Shown in pieces: positions 16,283 through 24,892 of a stretch of 64,000 nt of DNA. The stretch lies in contig JAOPYL010000042.1 in NCBI GenBank assembly GCA_025964625.1, forward strand, positions 1 to 64,000, given 5' to 3'. Each line of letters opens with the position of its first letter. The stretch's first letter is position 1. The stretch is from Actinoallomurus sp. GTDB taxonomy: Bacteria; Actinomycetota; Actinomycetes; Streptosporangiales; Streptosporangiaceae. A program made the translations under genes and the position numbers. The notes under the pieces are model-generated. The model did not search any database. It saw nothing but the letters and a program-made list of their open reading frames with translations, and had not been told where the DNA came from.

Positions 16283-17212
16283 TCAGTTGCAGAGCGGGTT
16301 GGCCGGACTGCAGTTGTCGGGGGTGTTGCCGCGGACGATCGAGCGCCGGATGGTGACGGTGCCGAAGACCCCACCGCCGGTGGTGGCCCGGTTGCGTAGG
16401 ACAAGGGTGCGGATGAGCGAGGTGCTACCGGCGTTGAAGACACCGCCGCCGTTGTTGGTCGCGCTGTTGTCGACGATGGTGCTTTGGATGATGAAGGATG
16501 TTCCGCCCGACTGGGTGTTGATACCGCCGCCGTTGCCCGTGCCCGCGACGCCCACGGTGCTGGTGGCGTTGTTCGCGACCAGGCGGCTCTCGAAGAGGGT
16601 CAGGCTGCCGGCGTTGTAGATGCCGCCGCCGTTGCCCGTGGTGGTCTCGGCGAGCGTGCGGACGGCCTCGTTCGCGCTGATCACGGTATGGGCGACCACC
16701 GCGCGCGCACCGGAGAGGTTGGCCAGCGCCCCGCCGTTGCCGCCGGCGGTGAGCGGGAGGCCCGCGAGGTTGTCGTTGAGAGTCACGTGGTTGAGCACCA
16801 GGCGCCCGGCATTGCGGATGGCGCCGCCGTCTCCGGCGGGGTTTCCGTTCCGCAGGAAGATACCGATTACGCGTAGCCTTCCTGTCCCGGCGACGTCCAG
16901 GAGACGGAAATTAGCGGCGGTGGCCGGATCGTGCCTGATAACGGTGCCCGGCCCGCCGAGAAGGGTGACATTACCGATGATCTGCGGCAGTTGAGCGGTG
17001 ATGTTGTAAATGCAGTAGGGGGCCAGCCGTAGCACGGTGGGCGTGGCGTTCGCCGCGGCGACCGCATTGGCCAGCAACGTCGCGTCACAAGGCACTTCGA
17101 CGACCGGCGCTCCCCGCGCCGCCTGCGCCGACGCAGGCGCCGCGGCCGCCAGGGCCGCCACCGTAAGGACCACGCCCCCTATGTCACCGAGTGTTCTGGC
17201 AAATGAACGCAT
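16283..17212 (-). CDS. Secreted right-handed parallel beta-helix protein
   Basis: 309-aa exported protein. The signal peptide ends around PASAQAA. The body contains about seven repeats of a 25-35-residue rung, with GNGGGIYNAG, GNGGGINTQSG, NGGGVFNAGS and TGGGVFG turns followed by SLTLFES, SFIIQST and SLIRTLV strands. This is the pattern of pectate-lyase-fold or polymorphic-membrane-protein-like beta-helices. Two Cys pairs are seen (VPCDAT with APYCIYN, and NCSPANPLC at the end). The ATG at 17212 follows GGGGGAAG; a longer frame gives a non-signal leader. No polysaccharide-lyase catalytic residues could be identified, so binding rather than cleavage is possible. Confidence 0.8.
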   Translation of the reverse strand: MRSFARTLGDIGGVVLTVAALAAAAPASAQAARGAPVVEVPCDATLLANAVAAANATPTVLRLAPYCIYNITAQLPQIIGNVTLLGGPGTVIRHDPATAANFRLLDVAGTGRLRVIGIFLRNGNPAGDGGAIRNAGRLVLNHVTLNDNLAGLPLTAGGNGGALANLSGARAVVAHTVISANEAVRTLAETTTGNGGGIYNAGSLTLFESRLVANNATSTVGVAGTGNGGGINTQSGGTSFIIQSTIVDNSATNNGGGVFNAGSTSLIRTLVLRNRATTGGGVFGTVTIRRSIVRGNTPDNCSPANPLCN

Positions 17213-17589
17213 CAGGCTTCCCCCGGACCGATATGGGCATTTCCTATTATCGGCGACGAATGGCATCGCGAAGTCTCCGAGTCTGGCCCGAAAAGACGGT
17301 TGCACATTATCGCAACGACAGCGATGGTGTCGATCTTCAATTCTTGACTAGATCTTGTAGTCCCTTTTATGCGCCACCCCACCAGCCGATCCAACCCCCG
17401 GAACCACGATCACACCCGGGCTGCAGCGGATGGCCGCGAGCGTGATGCCCTCCTCGGCCGGCTGGATCACGCGCCGGATCCGGTTCGGCTCATGATGCGA
17501 GTAGCGCCGGGCCGGCCGGACGCTGAAGGGCGGGGTGCCGAAGCACCCCGCCCTTCAGCGTCCGGCCCGCGGCCGGGCCGTCACCGCGC
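17213..17589. other. Intergenic region with promoter-like AT-rich part and terminator
   Basis: No gene is seen. The part near the beta-helix gene is AT-richer and carries GATAAT-type hexamers on the minus strand (near 17240-17247 and 17306-17312) that could be its -10 element. The far end holds the thiolase terminator. Confidence 0.4.
17514..17567 (-). terminator. Very long perfect hairpin with UUCG loop
   Basis: A 25-bp uninterrupted stem (17514-17538 with 17543-17567) closes a 4-base loop. Read in the direction of the thiolase gene, which ends 22 bp away, the loop is UUCG closed by C-G, the classic ultrastable tetraloop. Confidence 0.85.
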
Positions 17590-18735
17590 CTATACGCGCT
17601 CGATGATGGTGGCGTTGGCCTGGCCGCCGCCCTCGCACATCGTCTGCAGGCCGTAGCGGCCGCCGGTGCGCTCCAGCTCGTGCAGGAGCTTGGTCATCAG
17701 GATGCTGCCGGTGGCGCCCAGCGGGTGGCCGAGCGCGATGGCGCCGCCGTTCGGGTTGGTCTTCCCCAGCGACGCGCCGGTTTCCCTGGCCCAGGCCAGC
17801 GGCACCGGGGCGAACGCCTCGTTGACCTCGAACACGTCGATGTCGTCGATCGACAGGCCACCCCGCTTGAGCGCCTTCTCCGTCGCCGGAATCGGCCCGG
17901 TGAGCATGTACACCGGGTCGGAGCCCTCGACGATGAGTGTGCGGATGCGCGCCCGTGGCGTCAGGTTGTGCTGCTTGACGGCCTCCTCGGACGCGATGAG
18001 CAGCGCGCCGGCGCCGACGGAGATCTGCGAGGCCACGGCCGCGGTGAGCTCCCAGCCCTCGCGCAGTGGCTTCAGCCCGGCCATCTTCTCCAGCGAGGTG
18101 TCCGCACGGGGGCCCTCGTCCTTGCTGACGCCCGCGATGGGCGCGATCTCCCGGTCGAAGTAGCCGTTCTCGACCGCGTTCACCGCGCGCTGGTGGCTCT
18201 CCAGGGCGAACTGCTCGAGGTCGCCGCGCTTGAAGCCCCATTTCTCGCACATGAGCTGCGCGCCGCGGAACTGCGAGATCTCCTGGTCGCCATATCGCTC
18301 GCTCCAGCCCTCGCCGTACGGGAAGGGCATGCCCTTCTCCAGGGCCATGGTCACGCTGGAGCCCATCGGCACCATGCCCATGTTCTCCACGCCGGAGGCC
18401 ACGACGAGGTCCTGGGTGCCGGACAGCACGCCCTGGGCGGCGAAGTGGATCGCCTGCTGCGACGAACCGCACTGCCGGTCGATGGTCACGCCGGGCACGC
18501 GCTCGGGCAGCCCGGCCGACAGCCAGGCGGTACGCGCGATGTCGAGCGACTGCGGGCCGACCTGCATGACGCAGCCCATGATCACGTCGTCGACCGCCTC
18601 GGGGTCGACGCCCGTACGCTCGACGAGTTCCCTGAGCACGTGCGCGCCCAGGTCGGCCGGGTGCACCGCCGCGAGAGCACCCTTCTTGGTCCCTACCGGG
18701 GTACGGACCGCTCCGACGATATACGCCTCGGCCAC
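17590..18735 (-). CDS. Acetyl-CoA acetyltransferase (thiolase)
   Basis: 381-aa thiolase-superfamily enzyme. The nucleophile Cys is in TIDRQCGSSQQA; the NEAFA motif is VFEVNEAFAPV; catalytic His is in ALGHPLGATG; the second Cys is in MCEGGGQANA. Length and motifs fit the acetyl-CoA C-acetyltransferase/FadA class, acting in the last beta-oxidation step or in acetoacetyl-CoA formation. The GTG at 18735 follows GGAGG with a 4-base spacer, so the 12-residue upstream extension is rejected. A 17-bp perfect interrupted palindrome 38 bp upstream suggests TetR-type control. Confidence 0.92.
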   Translation of the reverse strand: MAEAYIVGAVRTPVGTKKGALAAVHPADLGAHVLRELVERTGVDPEAVDDVIMGCVMQVGPQSLDIARTAWLSAGLPERVPGVTIDRQCGSSQQAIHFAAQGVLSGTQDLVVASGVENMGMVPMGSSVTMALEKGMPFPYGEGWSERYGDQEISQFRGAQLMCEKWGFKRGDLEQFALESHQRAVNAVENGYFDREIAPIAGVSKDEGPRADTSLEKMAGLKPLREGWELTAAVASQISVGAGALLIASEEAVKQHNLTPRARIRTLIVEGSDPVYMLTGPIPATEKALKRGGLSIDDIDVFEVNEAFAPVPLAWARETGASLGKTNPNGGAIALGHPLGATGSILMTKLLHELERTGGRYGLQTMCEGGGQANATIIERV

Positions 18736-18773
18736 GACGCCTCCAAGTCTCTTGTGGGGGTTCCGTCCCAACT

Positions 18774-18790
18774 ACCGAACATTATTCGGT
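18774..18790 (-). promoter_or_regulatory. 17-bp operator-like palindrome before the thiolase gene
   Basis: ACCGAA-CATTA-TTCGGT: perfect 6-bp arms, 5-bp spacer. On the minus strand it contains TAATGT, which could be the -10 element, so a bound repressor would block the promoter. This is the size and symmetry of TetR-family operators; the regulator is not identified. Confidence 0.55.
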
Positions 18791-18859
18791 CAGTAAGAGG
18801 CTACCCCGCCCAGCCCTCACGTCCATGTGACCCTGCTCTCCCGTCCGGTGACAACCTCC

Positions 18860-18901
18860 GGCCGCGACCGCGTTCCACCCGCGGGTGGAACCGTCGCGGC
18901 C
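18860..18901 (-). terminator. Hairpin terminator after the pyruvyl-transferase-like gene
   Basis: GGCCGCGAC...GTTCCACCC pairs with GGGTGGAAC...GTCGCGGCC, with a small internal loop. It ends five bases before the stop codon of the leftward gene, so it follows that gene directly. Confidence 0.7.
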
Positions 18902-18905
18902 GGGG

Positions 18906-19775
18906 CTACGCTCCGGTGCCGAGCGCGGTGAGCAGCTCGGCGAGCAGGCCGTCATCGGTGACCGGTGACCGGGCCGCGGCCCGCCCGCCACCGGACAGGC
19001 ACCAGGCCCACCACCGGTCCAGGGCGCTCTCGGACAGCTCGCCGGCGGTCAGCACGGACGGCCACGACCAGGCCCGCGCCTGCGCGGCCACCTTCGCTCC
19101 GCCCGCCACCGGATCTACGGCGAGGACCGGCACGCCGCACCGCAGCGCCGTGACGAGACCGTGCAGCCGGGTGGTCACGATGACGTCGAGGCGCGCCACG
19201 ACGGACAGCAACTGGTCCGGGGTGGCGAACGAGCGCCAGTCGCACCGGTCCAGGCGGGTGTCCAGCGACAGCCGTGCGCAGTCCCGGCCGGCCAGCCACG
19301 ATGTCAGCCGGAGATGCACTTCGTCGTGGCGGCGCCGCGCGCCGTACTCTCCCTGCCCGGGCGCCAGCACGACGCCGGCCACCGGCACGGGCCCGGCCGC
19401 TCCCAGGGCGGCGAGGTCGCGCCGCGGCGGGGCGCCGGGGGCGTCTCTCGCCAGGACGACGTGGAACCCGGCGGCCGCGGGGTCGCGATGGTCGATCACC
19501 GACACGCCGACGGCGATCCGGCGGCACCCGGCGTACCGCTCGTGCAGGTAACGCAGCTGCGGGCCGTGCAGCGGACCGCAGATGAAGATGACGTGGCTGT
19601 ACGACTCCGGACGCGCGTCTCCGAGCGTCAGCGCACCCGGCCGGAAGACCGGGCTCCACGCCACGTCACAGGGCAGGTCCGCGAGCGCCGCCCGCACGGC
19701 CTCGAGGCTCAGGACGTCGCCGGCGGTGGCCTCCCCGTGCAGGAAGCTGAACCAGCCGGTGAGAAGTATCCGCAT
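18906..19775 (-). CDS. Polysaccharide pyruvyl transferase family protein
   Basis: 289-aa protein resembling the CsaB/WcaK pyruvyl-transferase fold. It has an N-terminal RILLTGWFSFLHGEATAGDVLSLEAVRAAL (Rossmann-like opening) and the C-terminal signature VIVTTRLHGLVTALRCGVPVLAVDP with its conserved Arg-Leu-His-Gly. Such enzymes add ketal-pyruvate to cell-wall or exopolysaccharide sugars. The ATG at 19775 has AGGGA five bases upstream; an ATG at 19790, two bases after the upstream lipoprotein stop, is the alternative and would make the pair tightly coupled. It is shorter than typical members (about 350-400 aa). Confidence 0.72.
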   Translation of the reverse strand: MRILLTGWFSFLHGEATAGDVLSLEAVRAALADLPCDVAWSPVFRPGALTLGDARPESYSHVIFICGPLHGPQLRYLHERYAGCRRIAVGVSVIDHRDPAAAGFHVVLARDAPGAPPRRDLAALGAAGPVPVAGVVLAPGQGEYGARRRHDEVHLRLTSWLAGRDCARLSLDTRLDRCDWRSFATPDQLLSVVARLDVIVTTRLHGLVTALRCGVPVLAVDPVAGGAKVAAQARAWSWPSVLTAGELSESALDRWWAWCLSGGGRAAARSPVTDDGLLAELLTALGTGA

Positions 19776-19792
19776 CCGGTTCCCTGCCATGG

Positions 19793-20347
19793 TCAGCCGG
19801 TCGGTGCCGCCTTCTCCAGCATGTTCAGGTGCTTGTGGAGGGTCGGGAGGGCCGCGCGGGCGAGGGCGATCACCTTCGGCGAGGACCCCTCGCGCACCTC
19901 CGCCTCGGTGTCGGCGATCATCTTCTTGTGGCCCGCGATCATCAGGGACACGAAGTCGCGATCGAACTGGCTCCCGGACTCGTTCTCGAGCCGCTGGGCG
20001 ACGGCGAGGTAGTCGCGTCCCGGGGTCCTGGGCAGCTCGACGGCCAGGGCGTCCGCCACGCGGGTCACCTCGTTGTCGAAGTGGCTGTGGTCCATGATGA
20101 ACGTGGCTCCGACGCGTCGCACCGCCGCGCTCGAGCCCTTCTTCTCGGCGAGCTTGCCACCCTGTACTTCCGCCAGGTTGGCCTGGTGGGCCTCTACCAG
20201 CCACGAGCGGTCGCGGCTGGAGACGGAGGGCCCAGGCGAGGCCGAGACCGTTCGCACCGCCTGCGGACCGGTGCCGCTCGTGCCGCATGCCGCGGACGCC
20301 GCCAGCAGGAGTGCCACGGTCGCGAGGAAGTACGGATGACGTGTCAT
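19793..20347 (-). CDS. DUF4142 lipoprotein
   Basis: 184-aa exported lipoprotein (signal ending in AASAAC, lipidated Cys about 21) with a four-helix DUF4142 domain. Its His-rich helices are visible: FIMDHSHFDNEVTRVADAL, MIAGHKKMIADTEAEV and LPTLHKHLNMLEKA. DUF4142 is a ferritin-like helical bundle often seen with stress or envelope genes; metal binding by the His residues is plausible but not shown. The ATG at 20347 has AGGAGG six bases upstream. It is co-directional with, and overlaps or abuts, the pyruvyl-transferase-like gene. Confidence 0.85.
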   Translation of the reverse strand: MTRHPYFLATVALLLAASAACGTSGTGPQAVRTVSASPGPSVSSRDRSWLVEAHQANLAEVQGGKLAEKKGSSAAVRRVGATFIMDHSHFDNEVTRVADALAVELPRTPGRDYLAVAQRLENESGSQFDRDFVSLMIAGHKKMIADTEAEVREGSSPKVIALARAALPTLHKHLNMLEKAAPTG

Positions 20348-20672
20348 GGAGTGCCTCCTGTGCCCCATCTGGCCGGTCTCACCGGTCTCGCCGGGATATG
20401 ACGGACTCCGGGCGGGCCCCACCCGCCGGGTGCGGTCCTTGTCACCTGCGGAGCCCGCTTCTTCGATTGGTGCGATCGGTATCGCTCTACCCGCACGAAG
20501 CGACACCATGCCATCGCCGCAAGTCACGACGCCCGGTGCGGCCACCTGTGGTACCGGGCCGCGGCGCCGCCGCTGAGCGCCGGCCCCGGCCGGGGCCGGA
20601 TGCGCCGCCGGGCACCCGGCCCGGCACGCGTTTGGCGTTACGCTGTTCCGGGTCGCACCGGAGGAGAGAACC
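20348..20672. other. Divergent intergenic region, no gene seen
   Basis: 325 bases between the DUF4142 gene and the 54-aa membrane protein gene. It contains a GC-only palindrome (20580-20599, CCGGCCCC...GGGGCCGG) of unclear meaning. No convincing coding frame was found. Confidence 0.4.
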
Positions 20673-20837
20673 TTGAGTGGTCTCGTCACGCTCGCACTGC
20701 TGGCGATCTTGTGCGCGTACATCGTCACTCGCGTCATGCGGCGGATGGGCATGGGTATGTCCCGCAACAGCACCGTCGGCCTCATGTTCGTCTTCGTGCT
20801 GGTCGTGCTGATGGTCTGGGGTCAGACGATCAAGTAG
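20673..20837 (+). CDS. 54-aa two-helix membrane protein
   Basis: A short frame starting TTG at 20673 with a strong GGAGGAG (20660-20666). It encodes 54 residues: a first hydrophobic helix (LVTLALLAILCAYIV), a short basic Met-rich loop (RVMRRMGMGMSRNS), a second helix (VGLMFVFVLVVLMVW) and a polar end (GQTIK). The design is that of a small membrane hairpin protein with a positively charged cytoplasmic loop. I recognise no family. Good codon bias, the ribosome site and the sensible topology support it. Confidence 0.65.
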   Translation: MSGLVTLALLAILCAYIVTRVMRRMGMGMSRNSTVGLMFVFVLVVLMVWGQTIK

Positions 20838-20912
20838 CCGTTTCGTCGAACTCCCGGGTGCCCGGCCGCGTCTTACTCGATGCGAAGCCCCGAACGGCCT
20901 GGGAGGCGACCT

Positions 20913-21557
20913 GTGTCACAAGCAAGCTCGCAGGCGGCCGAAGCCGCCGGTCATCTACGCCGCCTTGTGGACTTCGCCGAGCCCCGGCCGGACGACACGT
21001 GCCTCGACGTGTCGCTTGGCGCCTCCGCGCTGGCCTCCGCCATCCGTCCCTCGGTACGGGAGGTCACCAGCGCCGGCATCGGCCCGCTGCCGGAGGGGCC
21101 GTTCACGCTGGTGACCGCGCGGCTTACGCTGGCACGCGCGGCGGATCCCGTCGGGCTGCTGCGCGACATGCTGCGCATCTGCGGAGGGCGCCTCGTGCTC
21201 GCCGACCTGGTCCGCACGCGCACCGGCGACGGCAGCCACATCGAGCGACTACGCGATCCTGCGCACACCGCGACCCCGACGCCGCCCGAGCTGATCGAAC
21301 TGCTCAGGAGGGCCGGCGGCACGATGCGCCGGTTCGACGTGTTCACCATCGAGCGCCCCGTCGAGCCGTGGCTGGCACAGGCACGCGAGGCCGACCGCAT
21401 CCGCCGGGAGCTCGCCGCCGAGCTCGACGGCGGCCCCAGGACCGGCGCCCGTCCTCGCCTCATCGGCCGCGAGCTGTGGTTCGCCCAGTCGTGGGCCTAC
21501 ATCGCCGCCGAACCGGTCAGGCGGCGTCCGCCGGCACCAGCACCGCCGCGCCGGTGA
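20913..21557 (+). CDS. Degenerate methyltransferase-fold protein
   Basis: 214-aa protein that looks like a UbiE-type methyltransferase that has lost the SAM-binding glycine loop. The position of motif I reads [12 protein letters not shown], while the later [36 protein letters not shown] matches the usual motif III/post-I region. It may be catalytically dead or bind another ligand. The GTG at 20913 has GGGAGG six bases upstream. Its last 41 bases overlap the convergent alcohol dehydrogenase gene. Confidence 0.6.
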   Translation: MSQASSQAAEAAGHLRRLVDFAEPRPDDTCLDVSLGASALASAIRPSVREVTSAGIGPLPEGPFTLVTARLTLARAADPVGLLRDMLRICGGRLVLADLVRTRTGDGSHIERLRDPAHTATPTPPELIELLRRAGGTMRRFDVFTIERPVEPWLAQAREADRIRRELAAELDGGPRTGARPRLIGRELWFAQSWAYIAAEPVRRRPPAPAPPRR

Positions 21558-22518
21558 CGCGATCGGCGGCCAGGTCGGCGAGCGCGCGGTCCGCCTCGTC
21601 CAGTGCGTACGGCGTGACCGTCACCTTCAGGCCGAGCCGGTCTGCGAGCCGCAGGAACTCCTCCCCGTCGGCGCGCGTGTTCGACGTGACGCTGCGGAGC
21701 TGCCGCTCCTGGTAGAGATGTGCCTGGTAGTTCAGGGCCGGCACGTCGCTCAGGTGGATGCCCGCGATGGCGAGCGTGCCGCCGCGGTCGAGGCGTTCGA
21801 GGGCGGCCGGCACCAGCTCTCCGGCGGGCGCGAAGATGATCACCGAGTCGAGGGGCTCGGGGCTGGGATCGAACGAGCCCTGCGCGGACGCCGCCCCGAG
21901 CTCCAGGGCCAGCTCGCGGGACGCCTCCGCACGCGTGAACACGTGGACGGCGGCGCCCCCGGCGATGGCGATCTGCGCGGTCAGATGCCCTGACCCGCCG
22001 AATCCCCAGATGCCGAGCCGACCGCCCGGAGGCAGCGCGGCCCGCCGCAGCGCGCGGTATCCGATGATCCCCGCGCACAGCAGCGGCGCGACCTCCGCGT
22101 CCGGCCGCTCGCCGGGCAGCGCGTAGACGTACGCCTCCGGCGCCACGGCGTACTCGGCGTAGCCGCCATGTGCGTCCCAGCCGGTGTAGACCGAGAACGG
22201 GCAGAGGTTCTCCGCACCGCGGCGGCAGTACGCGCACGCGCCGCAGGTACCCCGGAGCCAGGCCACGCCGACACGGTCGCCCACCGCGAACCGGGCGCCC
22301 GGCGTCACGACCTCACCGACGATCTCGTGGCCGGGCGTCACTCCGGGCAGGTGCGGCGGGAGGTCCCCCTCGACGACGTGCAGGTCGGTACGGCACACGC
22401 CGCAGGCCCGCACCCGCACGAGCAGCTCGCCCGCGGCCGGCTCCGGCACATCGCGCTCGGTGGCCCGCAGCGGCCCCGTGCCGATCGGCCCGGGTCTTCG
22501 CACCTCCCACGCCAGCAC
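21517..22518 (-). CDS. Zinc-dependent alcohol dehydrogenase
   Basis: 333-aa medium-chain dehydrogenase/reductase. Catalytic zinc ligands are in [13 protein letters not shown] (Cys) and TPGHEIVG (His-Glu); the structural zinc loop is [17 protein letters not shown] (four Cys). The Rossmann motif is [16 protein letters not shown] (G-x-G-x-x-G). It resembles the AdhP/AdhA branch, oxidising small alcohols with NAD(P). A TAGGCT hexamer ends six bases before the GTG and there is no ribosome site, so the mRNA is probably leaderless. Confidence 0.9.
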   Translation of the reverse strand: MLAWEVRRPGPIGTGPLRATERDVPEPAAGELLVRVRACGVCRTDLHVVEGDLPPHLPGVTPGHEIVGEVVTPGARFAVGDRVGVAWLRGTCGACAYCRRGAENLCPFSVYTGWDAHGGYAEYAVAPEAYVYALPGERPDAEVAPLLCAGIIGYRALRRAALPPGGRLGIWGFGGSGHLTAQIAIAGGAAVHVFTRAEASRELALELGAASAQGSFDPSPEPLDSVIIFAPAGELVPAALERLDRGGTLAIAGIHLSDVPALNYQAHLYQERQLRSVTSNTRADGEEFLRLADRLGLKVTVTPYALDEADRALADLAADRVTGAAVLVPADAA

Positions 22519-22524
22519 GTGACC

Positions 22525-22530
22525 AGCCTA
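22525..22530 (-). promoter_or_regulatory. -10 element, leaderless start of the alcohol dehydrogenase
   Basis: TAGGCT on the minus strand, then six bases, then the GTG start at 22518. The expected transcription start falls on the start codon. Confidence 0.6.
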
Positions 22531-22534
22531 ATAC

Positions 22535-24796
22535 TCAGGCCTTCAGCGGGATCTCGAACCAGACGGCCTTGCCGTCGTTGGTGGGCCGCGATCCCCAGCG
22601 CGCGGCGAGCTGGTCCACAAGGTAGAGTCCGCGGCCGCCTTCGTCGGTCTCCCCCGCGCTCCTGATCCGCGGCAGTCGCATGTCGTTGTCGAGCACTTCC
22701 ACCCAGACCGCTCGCTCACCGCGGCGCAGCCGCAACCTGAAGTCCTTGGTTCGAGGCTCTCGGCGGGTGGTCAGGTCCGGCAGCTCGTCCCAGGGGTCCT
22801 CGAAGCCCACCGGGCCGTCGAGGCCCAGCACCCCCTCGAGGACGAGCTCACGGCGCGGGGTCGGCGCATTGGCCGCGTGCAGCACGACGTTCGTGACGAC
22901 CTCGGAGACGAGCAGGCAGGCGAGCTCGGCCTGCTCGTCGAGCATGCCCCAGCTGGCGAACGTCTCGGCGGCCATCCGCCGCGCCTCCGAGACCATGATC
23001 GGCTCAGCTGGAAAGGACCGCTCCTCGACCTGCAGCCGGGTCGGAGCCGTACGGACCACGACGATCGCGACGTCGTCGTCGATGTCACCGGGAACGGCCT
23101 CGAAGGCCGCGTTGGCGATCGACTCGATGTCCTTGCGGGCGGCCTGCCGGACCGACTCGCGCAGCAGCTCGCGGGCCTGCTCGCGCGTGTAGTGCTCACC
23201 GTCGTCCTTCGGCCGACGCTCGATCAGCCCGTCGGTGTAGAGCACCAGCGTGGTGCCCGGAGGCAGCTCGCGCATCTCCTCCTCGTAGAGGATGTCGCCG
23301 CCGACGCCGGGCTCGCGCACACCGAGCATGACGCCCTTCCCGACGGCCTCCATGTCGTTGACCTCGCCGTCGATGATCAGCAGCGGGGGTTCGTGCCCGG
23401 CGTTCGCGAAGGAGAGCATCCGCGACCAGGCGTCGTACACGAAATACGTGCAGGACACCAGCGGAGGACGCATCTCCAGCGCTTCGTCCGTGCCGCCACT
23501 CCCCGCCTCTCCCGGCGGGTAGCGCCCCGGGCTGATCATCGTGCGCACCCACTCGTCGAGCTTGAGCAGGATGTCGGCCGGTGGCTTGTCGTCCTGCGCG
23601 AAGGCCCGGAGGGCGGCCCGCAGCTGCCCCATCACGGCCGCCGCCCGTGCGCCGCGGCCCTCCACGTCGCCGATCACCAGGCCGACGCGGCCCGCCGACA
23701 GCGGGATGACGTCGTACCAGTCGCCGCCCACCTGGGTCTGGATGCCCTGACCGTGCGACTCGAGAGGCCTGGCCGGCTCGTAGCGCCAGGCGATCTCCAG
23801 TCCGTCGAGGTGCGGCGGCCGGTCGCCGGGCAGCAGGTTCTTCTGGAACGCGAGAGCCGTCTCGCGCTCCTCCTCGAAGAGCATGGCGTTGTCGATGGCC
23901 AGCGCGACGCGGCTGGCGATCGCACCGACGAGGTCGCGGTCGAAGCCGTCGAAGTGCGGGTCGGGCCGGACACTGATACCGGACAGCGCCAGGCTCATCA
24001 CGCCGAGCACCTCGCCGCGGGCGAGCAGCGGCGCCGCGATCACCGATGTCACGCCGAGCTCGTCTCCGAGCTGCTTGCTGGCGGCGTTCGGCGCCGTCAT
24101 CCGCTCGGCCATGACGTCCTCGACGACGACCGCGTCGCGGCGGCTGAGCGCCTTCGCGCAGAAGTGGCCGGGCGGGTACTCGATCGCCTCGCCGAGCTCG
24201 GCCCACGTGCCCGGCGGAGGCACCCAGTCGTTCCCGTGCCGGGAGACCCGGCGGACGAGCTTCTCGCCGGCGAACAGGTCGATGAAGCAGTGGTCGGCGA
24301 ACTGCGGCACGAGCGTGTCCGCGACCCTGCGCAGCGTCTGCTGGAGCTCGAGCGAGGCGGCCAGCCGCTCACCGATGCGTTCGAGGAGGCCGTACCGGTC
24401 CTGGTCGCGCTGGTTGCTGCGGAGCGCCTCGCGGGCGAAGATCACTGTCCCTTCGACCGATCCGGAGGGGTGCCGCAACGGCACGGCGTAGACGCGGGTG
24501 TAGACCGTGCTGCCATCGGCGCGGAGATTGCAGAAGGTGCCTTCCCAGACCCCGCCCCTCAGGACGTTCCTCGCCAGCTCCTTGGCCAGCTCGTGATCCT
24601 CCTCGGCGATGCCGAGGGACAGGATCGAACGGCCGATGTACTCCGAGCCGCCGAAGCCCAAGAGCGTCTCGGTGAAGGCGTTGCAGTAGATGACGTTGCT
24701 GAAGCGATCACAGACGATGACCGCCATCTCCGCCTGGTTCAGCACGCTCTCCGCCGGCAGCAGCGCGTCGACGGGCGGTTCGCCCCATCGCGTCAT
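22535..24796 (-). CDS. PAS-GAF-SpoIIE phosphatase with C-terminal HATPase
   Basis: 753-aa signalling protein with four modules. A PAS domain spans about 15-125 (VIVCDRFSNVIYCNAFTETLLGF) and a GAF domain about 150-305 (VTSVIAAPLLARGEVLGVMSL). A PP2C/SpoIIE phosphatase spans about 325-570 (VGGDWYDVIPLSAGRVGLVIGDVEGRG, ...LVLYTDGLIERR, DDDVAIVVV), and an RsbW-type ATPase follows (SEVVTNVVLHA, DEGGRGLYLVDQLA). It would both phosphorylate and dephosphorylate an anti-sigma-antagonist, a self-contained partner-switching regulator common in actinomycetes. The input signal is unknown; no sigma factor or antagonist is adjacent. Confidence 0.9.
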   Translation of the reverse strand: MTRWGEPPVDALLPAESVLNQAEMAVIVCDRFSNVIYCNAFTETLLGFGGSEYIGRSILSLGIAEEDHELAKELARNVLRGGVWEGTFCNLRADGSTVYTRVYAVPLRHPSGSVEGTVIFAREALRSNQRDQDRYGLLERIGERLAASLELQQTLRRVADTLVPQFADHCFIDLFAGEKLVRRVSRHGNDWVPPPGTWAELGEAIEYPPGHFCAKALSRRDAVVVEDVMAERMTAPNAASKQLGDELGVTSVIAAPLLARGEVLGVMSLALSGISVRPDPHFDGFDRDLVGAIASRVALAIDNAMLFEEERETALAFQKNLLPGDRPPHLDGLEIAWRYEPARPLESHGQGIQTQVGGDWYDVIPLSAGRVGLVIGDVEGRGARAAAVMGQLRAALRAFAQDDKPPADILLKLDEWVRTMISPGRYPPGEAGSGGTDEALEMRPPLVSCTYFVYDAWSRMLSFANAGHEPPLLIIDGEVNDMEAVGKGVMLGVREPGVGGDILYEEEMRELPPGTTLVLYTDGLIERRPKDDGEHYTREQARELLRESVRQAARKDIESIANAAFEAVPGDIDDDVAIVVVRTAPTRLQVEERSFPAEPIMVSEARRMAAETFASWGMLDEQAELACLLVSEVVTNVVLHAANAPTPRRELVLEGVLGLDGPVGFEDPWDELPDLTTRREPRTKDFRLRLRRGERAVWVEVLDNDMRLPRIRSAGETDEGGRGLYLVDQLAARWGSRPTNDGKAVWFEIPLKA

Positions 24797-24892
24797 GGGC
24801 CTGCCACCTTGCCGTCGTTCACTGGGCCCCCCGTACCGTCCCCTTCACTATTGAACGACGAACCAGGCGCCGGGATACGTGGAACGGCCAAC

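Noticed and set aside
20580-20599. CCGGCCCC...GGGGCCGG palindrome in a divergent promoter region
   Set aside because: GC-only palindromes arise readily at this base composition. There is no convergent gene for it to terminate and no regulator link.
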